Shown piece after piece: positions 1 to 8,084 of a stretch of DNA of 30,185 nucleotides (its first letter is position 1; each line of letters begins with the position of its first letter). Both the position numbers and the translations under genes were made by a program. The stretch lies in the NCBI GenBank assembly GCA_964607765.1, contig CAZSNT010000131.1:1-30185 (forward strand), given 5' to 3'. Under the pieces are notes generated by a model. The model was given only the letters and a program-made list of their open reading frames with translations, had not been told where the DNA came from and did not search any database. The stretch is from CAZSNT01 sp964607765 (GTDB lineage: Bacteria > Verrucomicrobiota > Lentisphaeria > Oligosphaerales > JABHEG01).

Positions 1-202
1 TAAATGTCAGTGGGTATGACGCTTTCATTTTCTCATTTTGAAGTTGACACTACCGTGGACTACGTATCTCGCGTGTGCAATGTCCGCGATGACATTAGCC
101 TGCGGACCCATCTCACACCAGTGTGGTGACAGGGAAACGGGGTTGGGGGTTGCCGGGAATGGCGTTAACGTAGGATGAACCCATCAAGAAAGGGAGTAGA
201 CG
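1..202. other. Left-edge intergenic region upstream of the ceramidase-like gene
   Basis: No convincing gene is seen. The first 60 bases are more AT-rich than the rest of the window. A TTGACA hexamer lies at 44-49, but no good -10 hexamer follows at 16-18 bp. A second weak candidate is TAGGAT at 171-176. A short hairpin (CACCA-gtg-TGGTG) lies at about 117-129 and has no U-tract. AAGGGAG at about 188-194 is the ribosome-binding site for the gene starting at 203. Confidence 0.4.
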
Positions 203-1651
203 ATGACCACGGCGATCAAGATCGGCTGGGCGCACCGTGACATCACACCGGATCGACCCGTGTTGCTGCGAGGCCTGTTCAATCTGCGTGTGGCAACGCG
301 CGTGAACGACCGGCTGACCTGCACGGCACTCGCACTCCAGACAGCGGACGAGCAGGCGATCATCGTCTCAGCGGACGTGGTGGCCATTGACGAAGCAGTG
401 CTCGCGTCGTGCCGGAAGCAAGTCGCCGGCCGGCTGCCCGGGTTCGAGGGCAGCAAGCTGATCATCAGCGCTACGCATACCCACACAGGACCATACATCG
501 GCGGCAAGGGCGGGCTGCAGGATGAGGCAGACTACCTGGCAGAGCTCCAAGCCCGTTTTCCGGACTACTTGACCGTGGCCGACTGTACGCAGCTGTTTGT
601 CGAACGTGTCACTGAAGCTGCCTGCGAGGCGTGGGAGCACCGCGCTGCCGGGAAGATCGGCTGGGGTTACTCGTATGCGGTTGTCGGCGAGAACCGACGC
701 GTGCGGTACTTCGACGACCGCTCTGTGATGTACGGCAAGACGGACACCCCGGACTTCTCACACATCGAAGGGCACGTGGATCACGGCGTGAATCTGGTGT
801 TCACCTACGGGCCGGATGAGTGCCTGACAGGAGTGCTGGTCAATGTGGCCTGCCCCTCGCAGAGCAATGAAGGCGGCCAGGACTACATATCTGCTGACTA
901 CTGGAGCAACGTGCGTGAGGAAGTCCGACGGCGCCACGGCGAAGGTCTCTTTGTACTGCCGCAATGCTCGGCGGCAGGAGACATCACCCCGCACCGCCTC
1001 ATTGCGAGAGAAGCCGAAGATCGTATGCTGCGGCTGAAGTACGGCGAGGGCCTGAGCAGGGCAAGCAACCTGCCGTTGCGCAAAGACATCGCACGCAGGA
1101 TTGCGGACGCAGTGGACGACGCCGAACCGGCGGTCCGCAGAGACCTGCGGGAGGGCGTGGAGTTCCGGCACGAGGTGCTGCGGCTGAACCTGCCGCACTG
1201 GGACGTCACGGAGCCTGAGTACGCTGACGTCAAAGCAGAAATCGCTGCGTGCGAAAGACAGCTGGACGACACCGCCGGAGGCGACGCGCTGGGCCCCCCG
1301 ATCACGCGACTGCGTTCGCGCATCCAGTGGTGCCGACGCGTCATCGACCGGTACCGCTACCCGCCTGTTAACGTTCCGGTCCAGTCCAATGTGATGCGGC
1401 TGGGCAACGTGGCGTTCGTGACATGTCCGTTCGAGTACTACCTGGACTTCGGAGACCGCATCAAGGGCCGCAGCAAGGCAGTCCAGACTTTCGTCGTGCA
1501 GTTGGCCGGAAGAGGCACGTACCTGCCGACGGACCGAGCAGCCAGCGGAAGAAGCTACGGCGCCGTGCCGGCAAGTTGCAGAGTGTCGCCGGAAGGCGGC
1601 CAGACCGTCGTGGACGAGGCCGTCCGCGCAATTGACGCCATGTTCGCATAG
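203..1651 (+). CDS. Neutral/alkaline non-lysosomal ceramidase-like hydrolase
   Basis: This 482-aa protein matches the N-terminal catalytic domain of neutral/alkaline ceramidases, which are zinc amidases that cleave N-acyl sphingoid bases. Family hallmarks seen are the metal-binding motif SATHTHTGP (His92 and His94), the GDITP motif near residue 258 (GDvSP in the family), and a C-terminal PFE with Glu411 followed by Tyr452, at the places where family members carry a zinc-ligand Glu and Tyr. AAGGGAG precedes the ATG by about 8 nt. No signal peptide is visible and the start reads MTTAIKIGWA, so the enzyme is probably cytoplasmic. It is shorter than full ceramidases (about 650-700 aa) and lacks their C-terminal Ig-like domain. 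Many short environmental homologues have unknown substrates, so ceramide is not assured. It stands alone and converges on the PH-domain gene. Confidence 0.85.
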   Translation: MTTAIKIGWAHRDITPDRPVLLRGLFNLRVATRVNDRLTCTALALQTADEQAIIVSADVVAIDEAVLASCRKQVAGRLPGFEGSKLIISATHTHTGPYIGGKGGLQDEADYLAELQARFPDYLTVADCTQLFVERVTEAACEAWEHRAAGKIGWGYSYAVVGENRRVRYFDDRSVMYGKTDTPDFSHIEGHVDHGVNLVFTYGPDECLTGVLVNVACPSQSNEGGQDYISADYWSNVREEVRRRHGEGLFVLPQCSAAGDITPHRLIAREAEDRMLRLKYGEGLSRASNLPLRKDIARRIADAVDDAEPAVRRDLREGVEFRHEVLRLNLPHWDVTEPEYADVKAEIAACERQLDDTAGGDALGPPITRLRSRIQWCRRVIDRYRYPPVNVPVQSNVMRLGNVAFVTCPFEYYLDFGDRIKGRSKAVQTFVVQLAGRGTYLPTDRAASGRSYGAVPASCRVSPEGGQTVVDEAVRAIDAMFA

Positions 1652-1850
1652 CCTGCATCCGGGGCGCGCTTCGTAGCCACGGAGGCGGCGCACAGCCGGC
1701 TGAGGGGAGGCAGCGGCGTGGAACAGACAGTTTGGCGGATCAGCTGCGCAGGAGAGCGGTGGCCCAGGGAATGGCTTCGAGAAGGAAGACGCAGACGGCG
1801 ATGACGATGGCTGGCGTTGCGAACGCGGCGTTGATGGCTTCCTCGAGCCT
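1652..1850. other. Intergenic region with an in-frame hydrophobic tail after the PH-domain stop
   Basis: This region lies between two convergent genes. On the minus strand the reading frame of the PH-domain gene continues past its TAG (1853-1851) for 37 codons to a TGA at 1742-1740. The continuation encodes a strongly hydrophobic stretch (AIVIAVCVFLLEAIPW) that looks like a membrane segment. No ATG or GTG in this frame would allow independent translation. No terminator-type hairpin with a U-tract was seen. Confidence 0.4.
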
Positions 1851-2228
1851 CTACCCGAGCACATGAGTTGCCAATACCTTCTGCAAGTCGTAGATGCTGA
1901 CCTTCTTGGTGAACTTCTTCTGGATCGGTACGGGGTCGCTGCCCAGCCAGAGCTTCAGCTCTGCGTCGAGGTCGAAGTGTCCGGCTGTTTCAATACTGAA
2001 CTTCGTGATCTTGCCGTAAGGCACGGAAAGATACTCTCGCTTTTTACCGGTCATGCCTTGAATGTTGACGATGATCAGTCTTTTGTTGGTAAACACAAAG
2101 GTGTCGCGGACGACTCTGAAGCCGACCTCAATCGTCTCTCCTCCCGTAAGTAGCTGGCCATAGTCCGAATCGAGCTTCTCGGGTTTGACGACACCCGCGT
2201 TTCCAAGGAGTCCTGAGAGCAGTCCCAT
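1851..2228 (-). CDS. Bacterial PH (pleckstrin-homology-like) domain protein
   Basis: This 125-aa protein is essentially one bacterial PH domain (Pfam bPH type, PF08000-like). It begins MGLLSGLLGNAG and contains the typical strand pattern FVFTNKRLIIVNIQG (about residues 45-58), VPYGKITKFSIETAG (69-83) and AELKLWLG (89-96). The domain ends in a C-terminal helix (VSIYDLQKVLATHVLG). Such proteins are small cytoplasmic stress or envelope-associated proteins of uncertain role. The start at 2228 was chosen because the domain begins there. The open frame runs far upstream, but only as a shadow of the opposite-strand gene. It is divergent from the beta-helix gene across 99 bp. The frame continues after the TAG with a hydrophobic tail (see findings). 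Confidence 0.85.
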   Translation of the reverse strand: MGLLSGLLGNAGVVKPEKLDSDYGQLLTGGETIEVGFRVVRDTFVFTNKRLIIVNIQGMTGKKREYLSVPYGKITKFSIETAGHFDLDAELKLWLGSDPVPIQKKFTKKVSIYDLQKVLATHVLG

Positions 2229-2327
2229 AGTCGTGTGTCCTGTTCGCTGCGTTTGGGCTTCACCCCGAGCGGGCCGCGCCAGACGATACACCGGGCTGAA
2301 CGGCAGTTCAAAGAGGCGAGCCTTCCC

Positions 2328-5300
2328 ATGCGTTGTGCAGTTCTGAGTGTGATGTGGTGTCTTGGTGTTTCGTTGGTGGCGAACAGTGCGAGTGTTTTCG
2401 TCGCGCCGGATGGCAACGACGCGAACCCAGGCACGCTTGGGAAGCCATTCCGCACGATTCAGAGAGCCGTGGACAGTCTGAGCGCGGGTGACACGTGTTT
2501 CGTGCGAGCGGGCGTTTACCGCGAGACGGTCACGCTCAGCAAGAGCGGTGAAGCAGATCGACCGCTGCGCGTGCGGGCCTACCCGGGGGAACGCGTCGTG
2601 CTTGACGGGACAGAACGGGTACGCGGCACACTCGAGCAAGCGAACGGGCAACTGTTGAGGGTCAGGACGGACCTGCGTTTCGAGCAGTTGTTCGCGGGTG
2701 ACACGATGCTGACTGAAGCACGGTGGCCAAACTGCGCCCCGGATCGTGTTTTGACCCGCGACGGCTGGGCGACAGCTGGGCCGGACAGCGAGTACCAGAC
2801 GCTGCGTGATCCGGAGTTGGCCGGAACCGGTATCGACTGGAACGGCGCCATGGCCATTCTGAACGTCGCGCACCAGTTCTGGTCCTGGAGCCGCGTGGTT
2901 GAGGGCTACGCGCCGGGCAGCGACGCGCTGCCGTACGTGATCAGTATGAATCCGTTCCACACCGAAGGCCGAAACTGGTGGCACGATGACTATTACTATC
3001 TGATCGGGAAGCGTGAAGCGTTGGATGCGCCCGGCGAGTGGCACTTGGCGGAAGATGGCATGCTGAGCCTTGTTGCTCCTGCGGGCGTGCCCCGGGATGC
3101 ACTGAACCTGCGCGCGAAACAACGCGACTATGGCATTGTGGCCGAGTCCGTGCGGGATGTGGAGATAAGTGGTCTGCATTTCTTCGGGTGCTCGTTCCGT
3201 TTCACAGACTGCGAGCGCTGCGTGATTGAGTACTGCAATCTGCTCTATCCCTCCTATGCGCGGGGTGTGCCGAACGCGGAAGAGAAAGGCAGGCGCAAGC
3301 CGTGCCCCGGCACCATGGTGTCGGGCACCGAGAATGTGGTGCGTTCCTGTTCGTTCGCCTACTGCCCGAACTACGGCGTGGTGCTGCAGGGGCAGCGGAA
3401 CGTGATCGAGAACTGCATCGTGCACGATGTCAACTGGACCGGGACGCTGCACTACACGGCCGTTGCGCTGCGTGGCCGCGGGATCGACAAGCCGGCGAAC
3501 GTCGCGCGTCACAACACGCTCTACAACGTGGGCAACGCGATTGTGACGTGCAGCGGCCCGTTCAGCGTCGTGGAATACAACCATGTGCATCACGGCGGCC
3601 TGATCAGCGCAGACGTGTCGCTGCTGTACACGAGTATGCCGTCGGCAAATGGGCTGGAGTTCCGCTACAACTGGGTGCACGACTCACTCTCACCCAATCA
3701 TTCGCTCGGGATACGCGGCGACGACAAGACGCGCGGCCTGCGCGTGCATCACAACGTGGTCTGGAACGTCGCGAAGGATGGCATTATCACGAAGGGCGGA
3801 AGGAATCGCGTGTACAACAACACGTGTTTCGCGAATGGCGCGAGCGACATCCATCTCAATGCGGGGCCTGAGCCTGACAAGTGGTGGCAAAAGCACGTCA
3901 AAGCGTACGAGAACCAGAACGAGGACAGTCTGCTGATCAACAACTGCGCGCCTGCCATCGTGTCGACCCGACGTCCGTCGCAACTGCCGCTGCCGGGTGA
4001 CCATTCCAACAACTACACCGGGCCTGACCCGCAGCTCGCTGATCCGGCGAACTTCGACTTCCGTCCGCGTCAGGGCTCACGCTTGATCGATGCCGGCCGT
4101 GCCGAGGCCGGGATCACGGCTCCTTACGAAGGCAAGGCGCCGGACATCGGCGCTTACGAATACGGCGGCGAGCACTGGCTGCCCGGGCACCGCAACGGTG
4201 TGTGTTTAAGCCGATCGGGCACGGCGCTGCAGGTGTGCCTCGGTCTCCCCGTGTTGCGGAAGGTGTCTGTGACGGTCGCGGCCGATGGTCAGGACAGTGC
4301 GACGTTGACGTTTGCACCGCGCGACTGGCACACGCCCCGGGCCCTCCCGCCGTCGCTCTCGTCCGCACACGAATTGGTCTTCTCGGCTGCGGCCTGGGGC
4401 GACGCAACCGTGCAGGAGGTGGACGCGGTAGTTGGGTTGGTCGAGAAACGTGCGTTGTTCAGCAAGCCTGACCTGGCATCTGCCCGGGAGGTGGACTCCC
4501 GACCGAAGTACGACTATGAACACAGCTACACATCGAGTCCTGCTGCGCTGCCGTCGTTCCGGGCCTACTTCGTAGACAGAGCTCCGACGATCGACGGCGA
4601 GCTGGCGGCAGGGGAGTGGCCGGGATGGGGCCCCGCGCGCGCCATCGCTCTGGCGTCGCTGGGCGGGCTCGGGCCCAAGCTGCCGTCGCGGCATGAAGGG
4701 TATGCGTTGTTCGATGGGCAGGCGCTCAGCATTGCTGTGCGTGTGGCGCCCGGCGTCACTGCGCCTTTGGCGGAGGGGGGGGCGTGGGGTCCGCAGGGCA
4801 CGGGCGGCGTAGAGTTCGACTTTGCGATGTTCTCCCGCCGGCAGATTGGCGACGTACATGTTCTCCGCGGCTATCCGTCCGGGGAGCTGGAGAGCGTGTG
4901 CGATGGTGGCGCGAGTGCGGAGTCCGCACAACGGTTTGGGGCGGCTGTGAGCTATGCTGCCCGGATCGCCGAAGACGGGTCGTGGACTTGCGAGCTGTGT
5001 GTGCCGCTCGGCGCGTTCAGCACTGACCTGAGCGACATCAGGCACGTCCGCTTCAATCTGGGCTTGCGCCAGAACGGCGTTGAGGGCGGGCCGTGGTTCG
5101 CGGCCGTCAAGACGGGCGGCGCAAACTATGAGCTTCAGCAGGGCGGCATGTTGCTCTTGGATCGGCACTTCCGGGCGGACGCGCAGAATCTGGTGCGTGG
5201 TGGCGACTTCCGGACAGAAGCCGGATCGCTGTGGCAGATCAGCACGAACCGGTCTGAGCCGATCCCGGACGGCAGTGTTGAACGTGTGCGCAGCGACCGT

Positions 5301-5699
5301 CGCGGCGCCTGGTGTACACAGTTGAAGGCGACGGACCGCGAAGCGATGAAGGAACGCGTCCTGAAGTGGACGTACGCGATCGGCGATGTGGTGCAATCGC
5401 CCGGGACATATGCGCTCTCCTATGAAGTGCGCGTAGTCGGCACCAAAGTCTCGCCCAAGCATCACACAGGGGGTTTCAACACCTACCTGCACGTACGGCG
5501 TGGCGGCAAACCGGGCGGGAACCTGGGCCAACGTGAGTCCACGCTCTCGAGTACGCGAGATCGTTGGGTACGGCGCGAATTCGTGATCGATGTCCCGCCA
5601 GGCGTGGCGCCGGCCATGCTGTCTCTGCAATTGCACCGAGCCACGGGCACGGTCCTGGTCGACAACGTGTGCTTGTTGCGCCGTGCGGACCAGCTGTAG
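2328..5699 (+). CDS. Secreted right-handed beta-helix protein with CBM9-like and C-terminal carbohydrate-binding domains
   Basis: This 1123-aa protein begins MRCAVLSVMWCLGVSLVANSA, a signal peptide probably cleaved near residue 21. Residues 22-75 (VFVAPDGNDANPGT, PFRTIQRAVDSL, GDTCFVRAGVYRETV) are the N-terminal signature of DUF1565/pectate-lyase-like beta-helix proteins. Parallel beta-helix rungs with asparagine ladders run from about 270 to 560 (VRDVEISGLHFFGC, VYNNTCFANGASDIHLN). From about residue 750 (APTIDGELAAGEWPG) there is a CBM9-like sugar-binding domain. A CBM4/9-type module starts near 954 (LVRGGDFRTEAGSLWQ). It is likely an extracellular polysaccharide lyase or epimerase acting on an acidic or modified glycan, with unknown substrate. 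The start at 2328 was chosen for the signal peptide, and upstream in-frame codons lack family character. Its stop is 9 bp from the convergent M42 gene. Confidence 0.85.
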   Translation: MRCAVLSVMWCLGVSLVANSASVFVAPDGNDANPGTLGKPFRTIQRAVDSLSAGDTCFVRAGVYRETVTLSKSGEADRPLRVRAYPGERVVLDGTERVRGTLEQANGQLLRVRTDLRFEQLFAGDTMLTEARWPNCAPDRVLTRDGWATAGPDSEYQTLRDPELAGTGIDWNGAMAILNVAHQFWSWSRVVEGYAPGSDALPYVISMNPFHTEGRNWWHDDYYYLIGKREALDAPGEWHLAEDGMLSLVAPAGVPRDALNLRAKQRDYGIVAESVRDVEISGLHFFGCSFRFTDCERCVIEYCNLLYPSYARGVPNAEEKGRRKPCPGTMVSGTENVVRSCSFAYCPNYGVVLQGQRNVIENCIVHDVNWTGTLHYTAVALRGRGIDKPANVARHNTLYNVGNAIVTCSGPFSVVEYNHVHHGGLISADVSLLYTSMPSANGLEFRYNWVHDSLSPNHSLGIRGDDKTRGLRVHHNVVWNVAKDGIITKGGRNRVYNNTCFANGASDIHLNAGPEPDKWWQKHVKAYENQNEDSLLINNCAPAIVSTRRPSQLPLPGDHSNNYTGPDPQLADPANFDFRPRQGSRLIDAGRAEAGITAPYEGKAPDIGAYEYGGEHWLPGHRNGVCLSRSGTALQVCLGLPVLRKVSVTVAADGQDSATLTFAPRDWHTPRALPPSLSSAHELVFSAAAWGDATVQEVDAVVGLVEKRALFSKPDLASAREVDSRPKYDYEHSYTSSPAALPSFRAYFVDRAPTIDGELAAGEWPGWGPARAIALASLGGLGPKLPSRHEGYALFDGQALSIAVRVAPGVTAPLAEGGAWGPQGTGGVEFDFAMFSRRQIGDVHVLRGYPSGELESVCDGGASAESAQRFGAAVSYAARIAEDGSWTCELCVPLGAFSTDLSDIRHVRFNLGLRQNGVEGGPWFAAVKTGGANYELQQGGMLLLDRHFRADAQNLVRGGDFRTEAGSLWQISTNRSEPIPDGSVERVRSDRRGAWCTQLKATDREAMKERVLKWTYAIGDVVQSPGTYALSYEVRVVGTKVSPKHHTGGFNTYLHVRRGGKPGGNLGQRESTLSSTRDRWVRREFVIDVPPGVAPAMLSLQLHRATGTVLVDNVCLLRRADQL

Positions 5700-5708
5700 A
5701 GCGCCGTC

Positions 5709-6794
5709 TCAGCGCTGTCCGTTGGTGATTCTGTCCACAGCGGCGCAGTCGAGCTTCATCACCAGCTCGACGAGTAGCTTCACCGTATTGTCGTAGTCGT
5801 CGGTGTGGATGATGCCGGCGTGGCAATGGATGTAGCGCACAGGCACGCCGATGAACAGGGTGGGCACGCCGCTGGCATGGAGATGGATGGGGCGTCCGTC
5901 GGTTGCTCCGGCGAGGAGCAGGCTGAGTTGGTAAGGGATCTTGTTGCTCTTGGCCACGTCGATCACGAAGTCGCGCAGACGCCGGTGTGCGATCATGCCG
6001 CCGTCGAGGACGTAGAGAATGGGGCCGGCTCCCAGGTTGCCCTGGGTCTCTTCCGGCTTGATGCCTGGCACATCGGCCGCAATGCCCGAGTCCAGGACGA
6101 GACAGATGTCCGGATTGACCGCCTCCACGCTGGTCTGCGCGCCGCGTGTACCCACCTCTTCCTGCACTGTGCCGACGCCATAGACGGTGTTCGGGTGTTG
6201 TTTCTTGCGCAGGATCTGGAGCAGGCTGAGGAACAGGCCGCACCCCACACGGTCGTCCCATGCTTTGCCCACGAGCAGTTTGCGGTTCGCGAGAGTCCCA
6301 AACGGGGAGTCGGGTGCGATCGGATCACCTATCTGGATTCCGTACTTCTCTTCCGCCTCCTTCTGGTCTTTCGCGCCGATGTCGATGAACATGTCGTCCT
6401 TCTTGACGAGTTTCCCTCGCTCATCCGGCTTCATGAGGTGCGGGGGTTTGGAGCCGATGAGGCCGGGTACATCGCCTTTTGAGCCGCGGATCAGGACACG
6501 CTGTGAGAGCAGTACCTGATCGGGCCAGCCGCCGAGGGGAGCGAATCGGATGAAACCGTCCTTGGTGATGAGCTTGACCATGAACCCGATCTCGTCCATG
6601 TGGCCGGGCACCATGATCCGGGGCGCGTGATGCGTGCCTGTCCTGCGGCAGACAATACTGCCGAGCTTGTCGAACTGGATGTCGGTGCCTTCGGGCACGT
6701 GTTTGCGGATGACGGCCTGCACGTCCTCTTCGAATCCCGGCACGCCATGGGCCTCGGTGAGTTCTTTGAGCATGTTGCGGGTCGATTGTCTCAT
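5709..6794 (-). CDS. M42 family metallo-aminopeptidase
   Basis: This 361-aa protein is an M42 (glutamyl/tetrahedral-type) aminopeptidase, a two-metal cytoplasmic exopeptidase trimming short peptides. The family metal and catalytic motifs are present in order: VPGHMDEIGFMV with His65 and Asp67, KAWDDRVG with bridging Asp180, TVQEEVGTRGA with catalytic Glu212 and metal-ligand Glu213, LDSGIAADVPG with Asp235, and the C-terminal RYIHCHAG with His323. The length is normal for the family (340-370). GGAGG lies just upstream of the ATG at 6794. It is the third gene of a minus-strand operon, 37 bp after the Gfo/Idh gene, which suggests that peptide products are processed together with sugar derivatives. 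Confidence 0.93.
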   Translation of the reverse strand: MRQSTRNMLKELTEAHGVPGFEEDVQAVIRKHVPEGTDIQFDKLGSIVCRRTGTHHAPRIMVPGHMDEIGFMVKLITKDGFIRFAPLGGWPDQVLLSQRVLIRGSKGDVPGLIGSKPPHLMKPDERGKLVKKDDMFIDIGAKDQKEAEEKYGIQIGDPIAPDSPFGTLANRKLLVGKAWDDRVGCGLFLSLLQILRKKQHPNTVYGVGTVQEEVGTRGAQTSVEAVNPDICLVLDSGIAADVPGIKPEETQGNLGAGPILYVLDGGMIAHRRLRDFVIDVAKSNKIPYQLSLLLAGATDGRPIHLHASGVPTLFIGVPVRYIHCHAGIIHTDDYDNTVKLLVELVMKLDCAAVDRITNGQR

Positions 6795-6831
6795 GGGCGC
6801 CTCCGTGGTGGTCACCTGTGGTCGTTCAAGG

Positions 6832-8019
6832 TCATCGTGACTCGAGCCACTGGTTGAAGTAGGTTTGAACGTCTGGATCAACGGGGGAAATGTCGACGGG
6901 GATGCTGCCGTTGCGGAGTGATTGGGCTCCGGCACAGCCTGCGGCCACGCTCTGTCGTGCTGCGACGGCGCTCGTGTGGATGCTCCCTCCCTCACGCACG
7001 AACCGCACGAACTCTGCGACGATCGCGGGGTCGGCGCCGCCGTGTCCGCCCGACGCCGGTTCCATGACGAACTGTTTGTTCCCCGTCGCCTTGTAGTGGC
7101 AGCGTTGGTTCCACAGTTGCACAACACAGTTCCCCGGGCCGTCTCCCAGGTTCTCGATGCGTCCCTCGGTACCGATGATCGTGTAGTTGCGCCAGCCATC
7201 GGGGCTGTAGTGGCACTGCTGGTAGCTGCACAGGACACCGTTGTCGAGCTGCATCGTGATCATACTCAGATCCTCAACATCGATAACGGGGTTGAGCCCG
7301 GTCTGGCTCAAAGGCGGCCAGTTCTCCAGGTGCCAGCTGGCGTCGCCCCGTTCATCGGGGCTGTGTCGGTCCTGGATCTGGTTGTACACGGTCAGGTTCC
7401 CCATGCCGGTGACGCGGGTGCTGTAGCCGCCGCAGAGCCAGTGCAGCACATCGATGTCGTGGGCGCCCTTCTGCAGCAGCAGGCTGGTGGCGTTGCGCCG
7501 TTCCGCGTGCCAGTCTTTGAAGTAGGCGTCACAGCCGTAAGACACGAAGTGGCGACACCAACCGGCTTTGACTTCGCCGATTGCGCCGCTGTCGACGAGT
7601 TCCTTCATTTTCTGAACGAAGGACATGTGTCTCATGTTGTGGCCAAGATAGAGCTTGAGCCCTTTCTCCCGCGCCTTGGCCAGCACGCGGTCGCAGCCAT
7701 CGATCGTGATTGTCATAGGCTTCTCGAGATAAACAGGCTTGCCCGCGTCGAGGGCGGCGAGAGCGTGTTCCTCGTGGCAGTAGTCCGGCGTGGTGACGAA
7801 CACCGCGTCGACGTCCGATCGATCGAGCAGGGCGCGGTAGTCTTCGCAGACGAACGCATCCTCGCCGCAGGCGTCGCGGAACGCTGCCAGCGCTTCGGGA
7901 CGAATGTCGCAACCGGCGACCAGCCGCGATCCGCGACCCGGCTTGTGGGCGTGTCGGGCCAGTCCTCCGCGTCCGCCGCAGCCAATCACTCCGATACGCA
8001 GTTCGCTGTTCGTGTCCAT
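6832..8019 (-). CDS. Gfo/Idh/MocA family oxidoreductase (first paralogue)
   Basis: This 395-aa NAD(P)-dependent dehydrogenase of the glucose-fructose oxidoreductase/inositol dehydrogenase family is predicted to oxidise or rearrange a sugar or cyclitol. The Rossmann motif VIGCGGRGG is at residues 11-19, and the family lysine motif YLEKP has EKP at 99-101. The catalytic-region signature KGAHDIDVLHW is at 184-194, with His187 and Asp188. A C-terminal GGHGGADPAIV is present. The start at 8019 (MDTNSELRIGVIGCG) was chosen because the Rossmann strand follows at once, and the longer frame is arginine-rich shadow. No Tat signal is seen, so it is cytoplasmic. It is the middle gene of the operon. A few GH109 glycosidases share this fold, and sequence inspection alone cannot exclude that activity. 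Confidence 0.92.
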   Translation of the reverse strand: MDTNSELRIGVIGCGGRGGLARHAHKPGRGSRLVAGCDIRPEALAAFRDACGEDAFVCEDYRALLDRSDVDAVFVTTPDYCHEEHALAALDAGKPVYLEKPMTITIDGCDRVLAKAREKGLKLYLGHNMRHMSFVQKMKELVDSGAIGEVKAGWCRHFVSYGCDAYFKDWHAERRNATSLLLQKGAHDIDVLHWLCGGYSTRVTGMGNLTVYNQIQDRHSPDERGDASWHLENWPPLSQTGLNPVIDVEDLSMITMQLDNGVLCSYQQCHYSPDGWRNYTIIGTEGRIENLGDGPGNCVVQLWNQRCHYKATGNKQFVMEPASGGHGGADPAIVAEFVRFVREGGSIHTSAVAARQSVAAGCAGAQSLRNGSIPVDISPVDPDVQTYFNQWLESR

Positions 8020-8084
8020 TGAGTGTCGCGTCTCCCGGTCGTGCCGTGTTGCGGCTCTGGGTTTCTCGTTACGTGTCCGGCCAC

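Noticed and set aside
4..129. 41-codon plus-strand ORF at the left edge (MSVGMTLSFSHFEVD...)
   Set aside because: No ribosome-binding site can be seen upstream, there is no family resemblance, and the region looks like promoter DNA. Chance is the simpler explanation.
758..1864. 368-aa minus-strand ORF
   Set aside because: It is a shadow of the ceramidase-like gene, rich in Arg/Pro/Ser with no domain.
2229..3680. N-terminal extension of the PH-domain frame to 609 aa
   Set aside because: The extra 484 residues are low-complexity antisense of the beta-helix gene. The PH domain starts cleanly at 2228.
4206..5636. 476-aa minus-strand ORF opposite the beta-helix gene
   Set aside because: Arg/Pro/His-rich shadow frame with no recognisable domain, while the opposite strand has clear domains.
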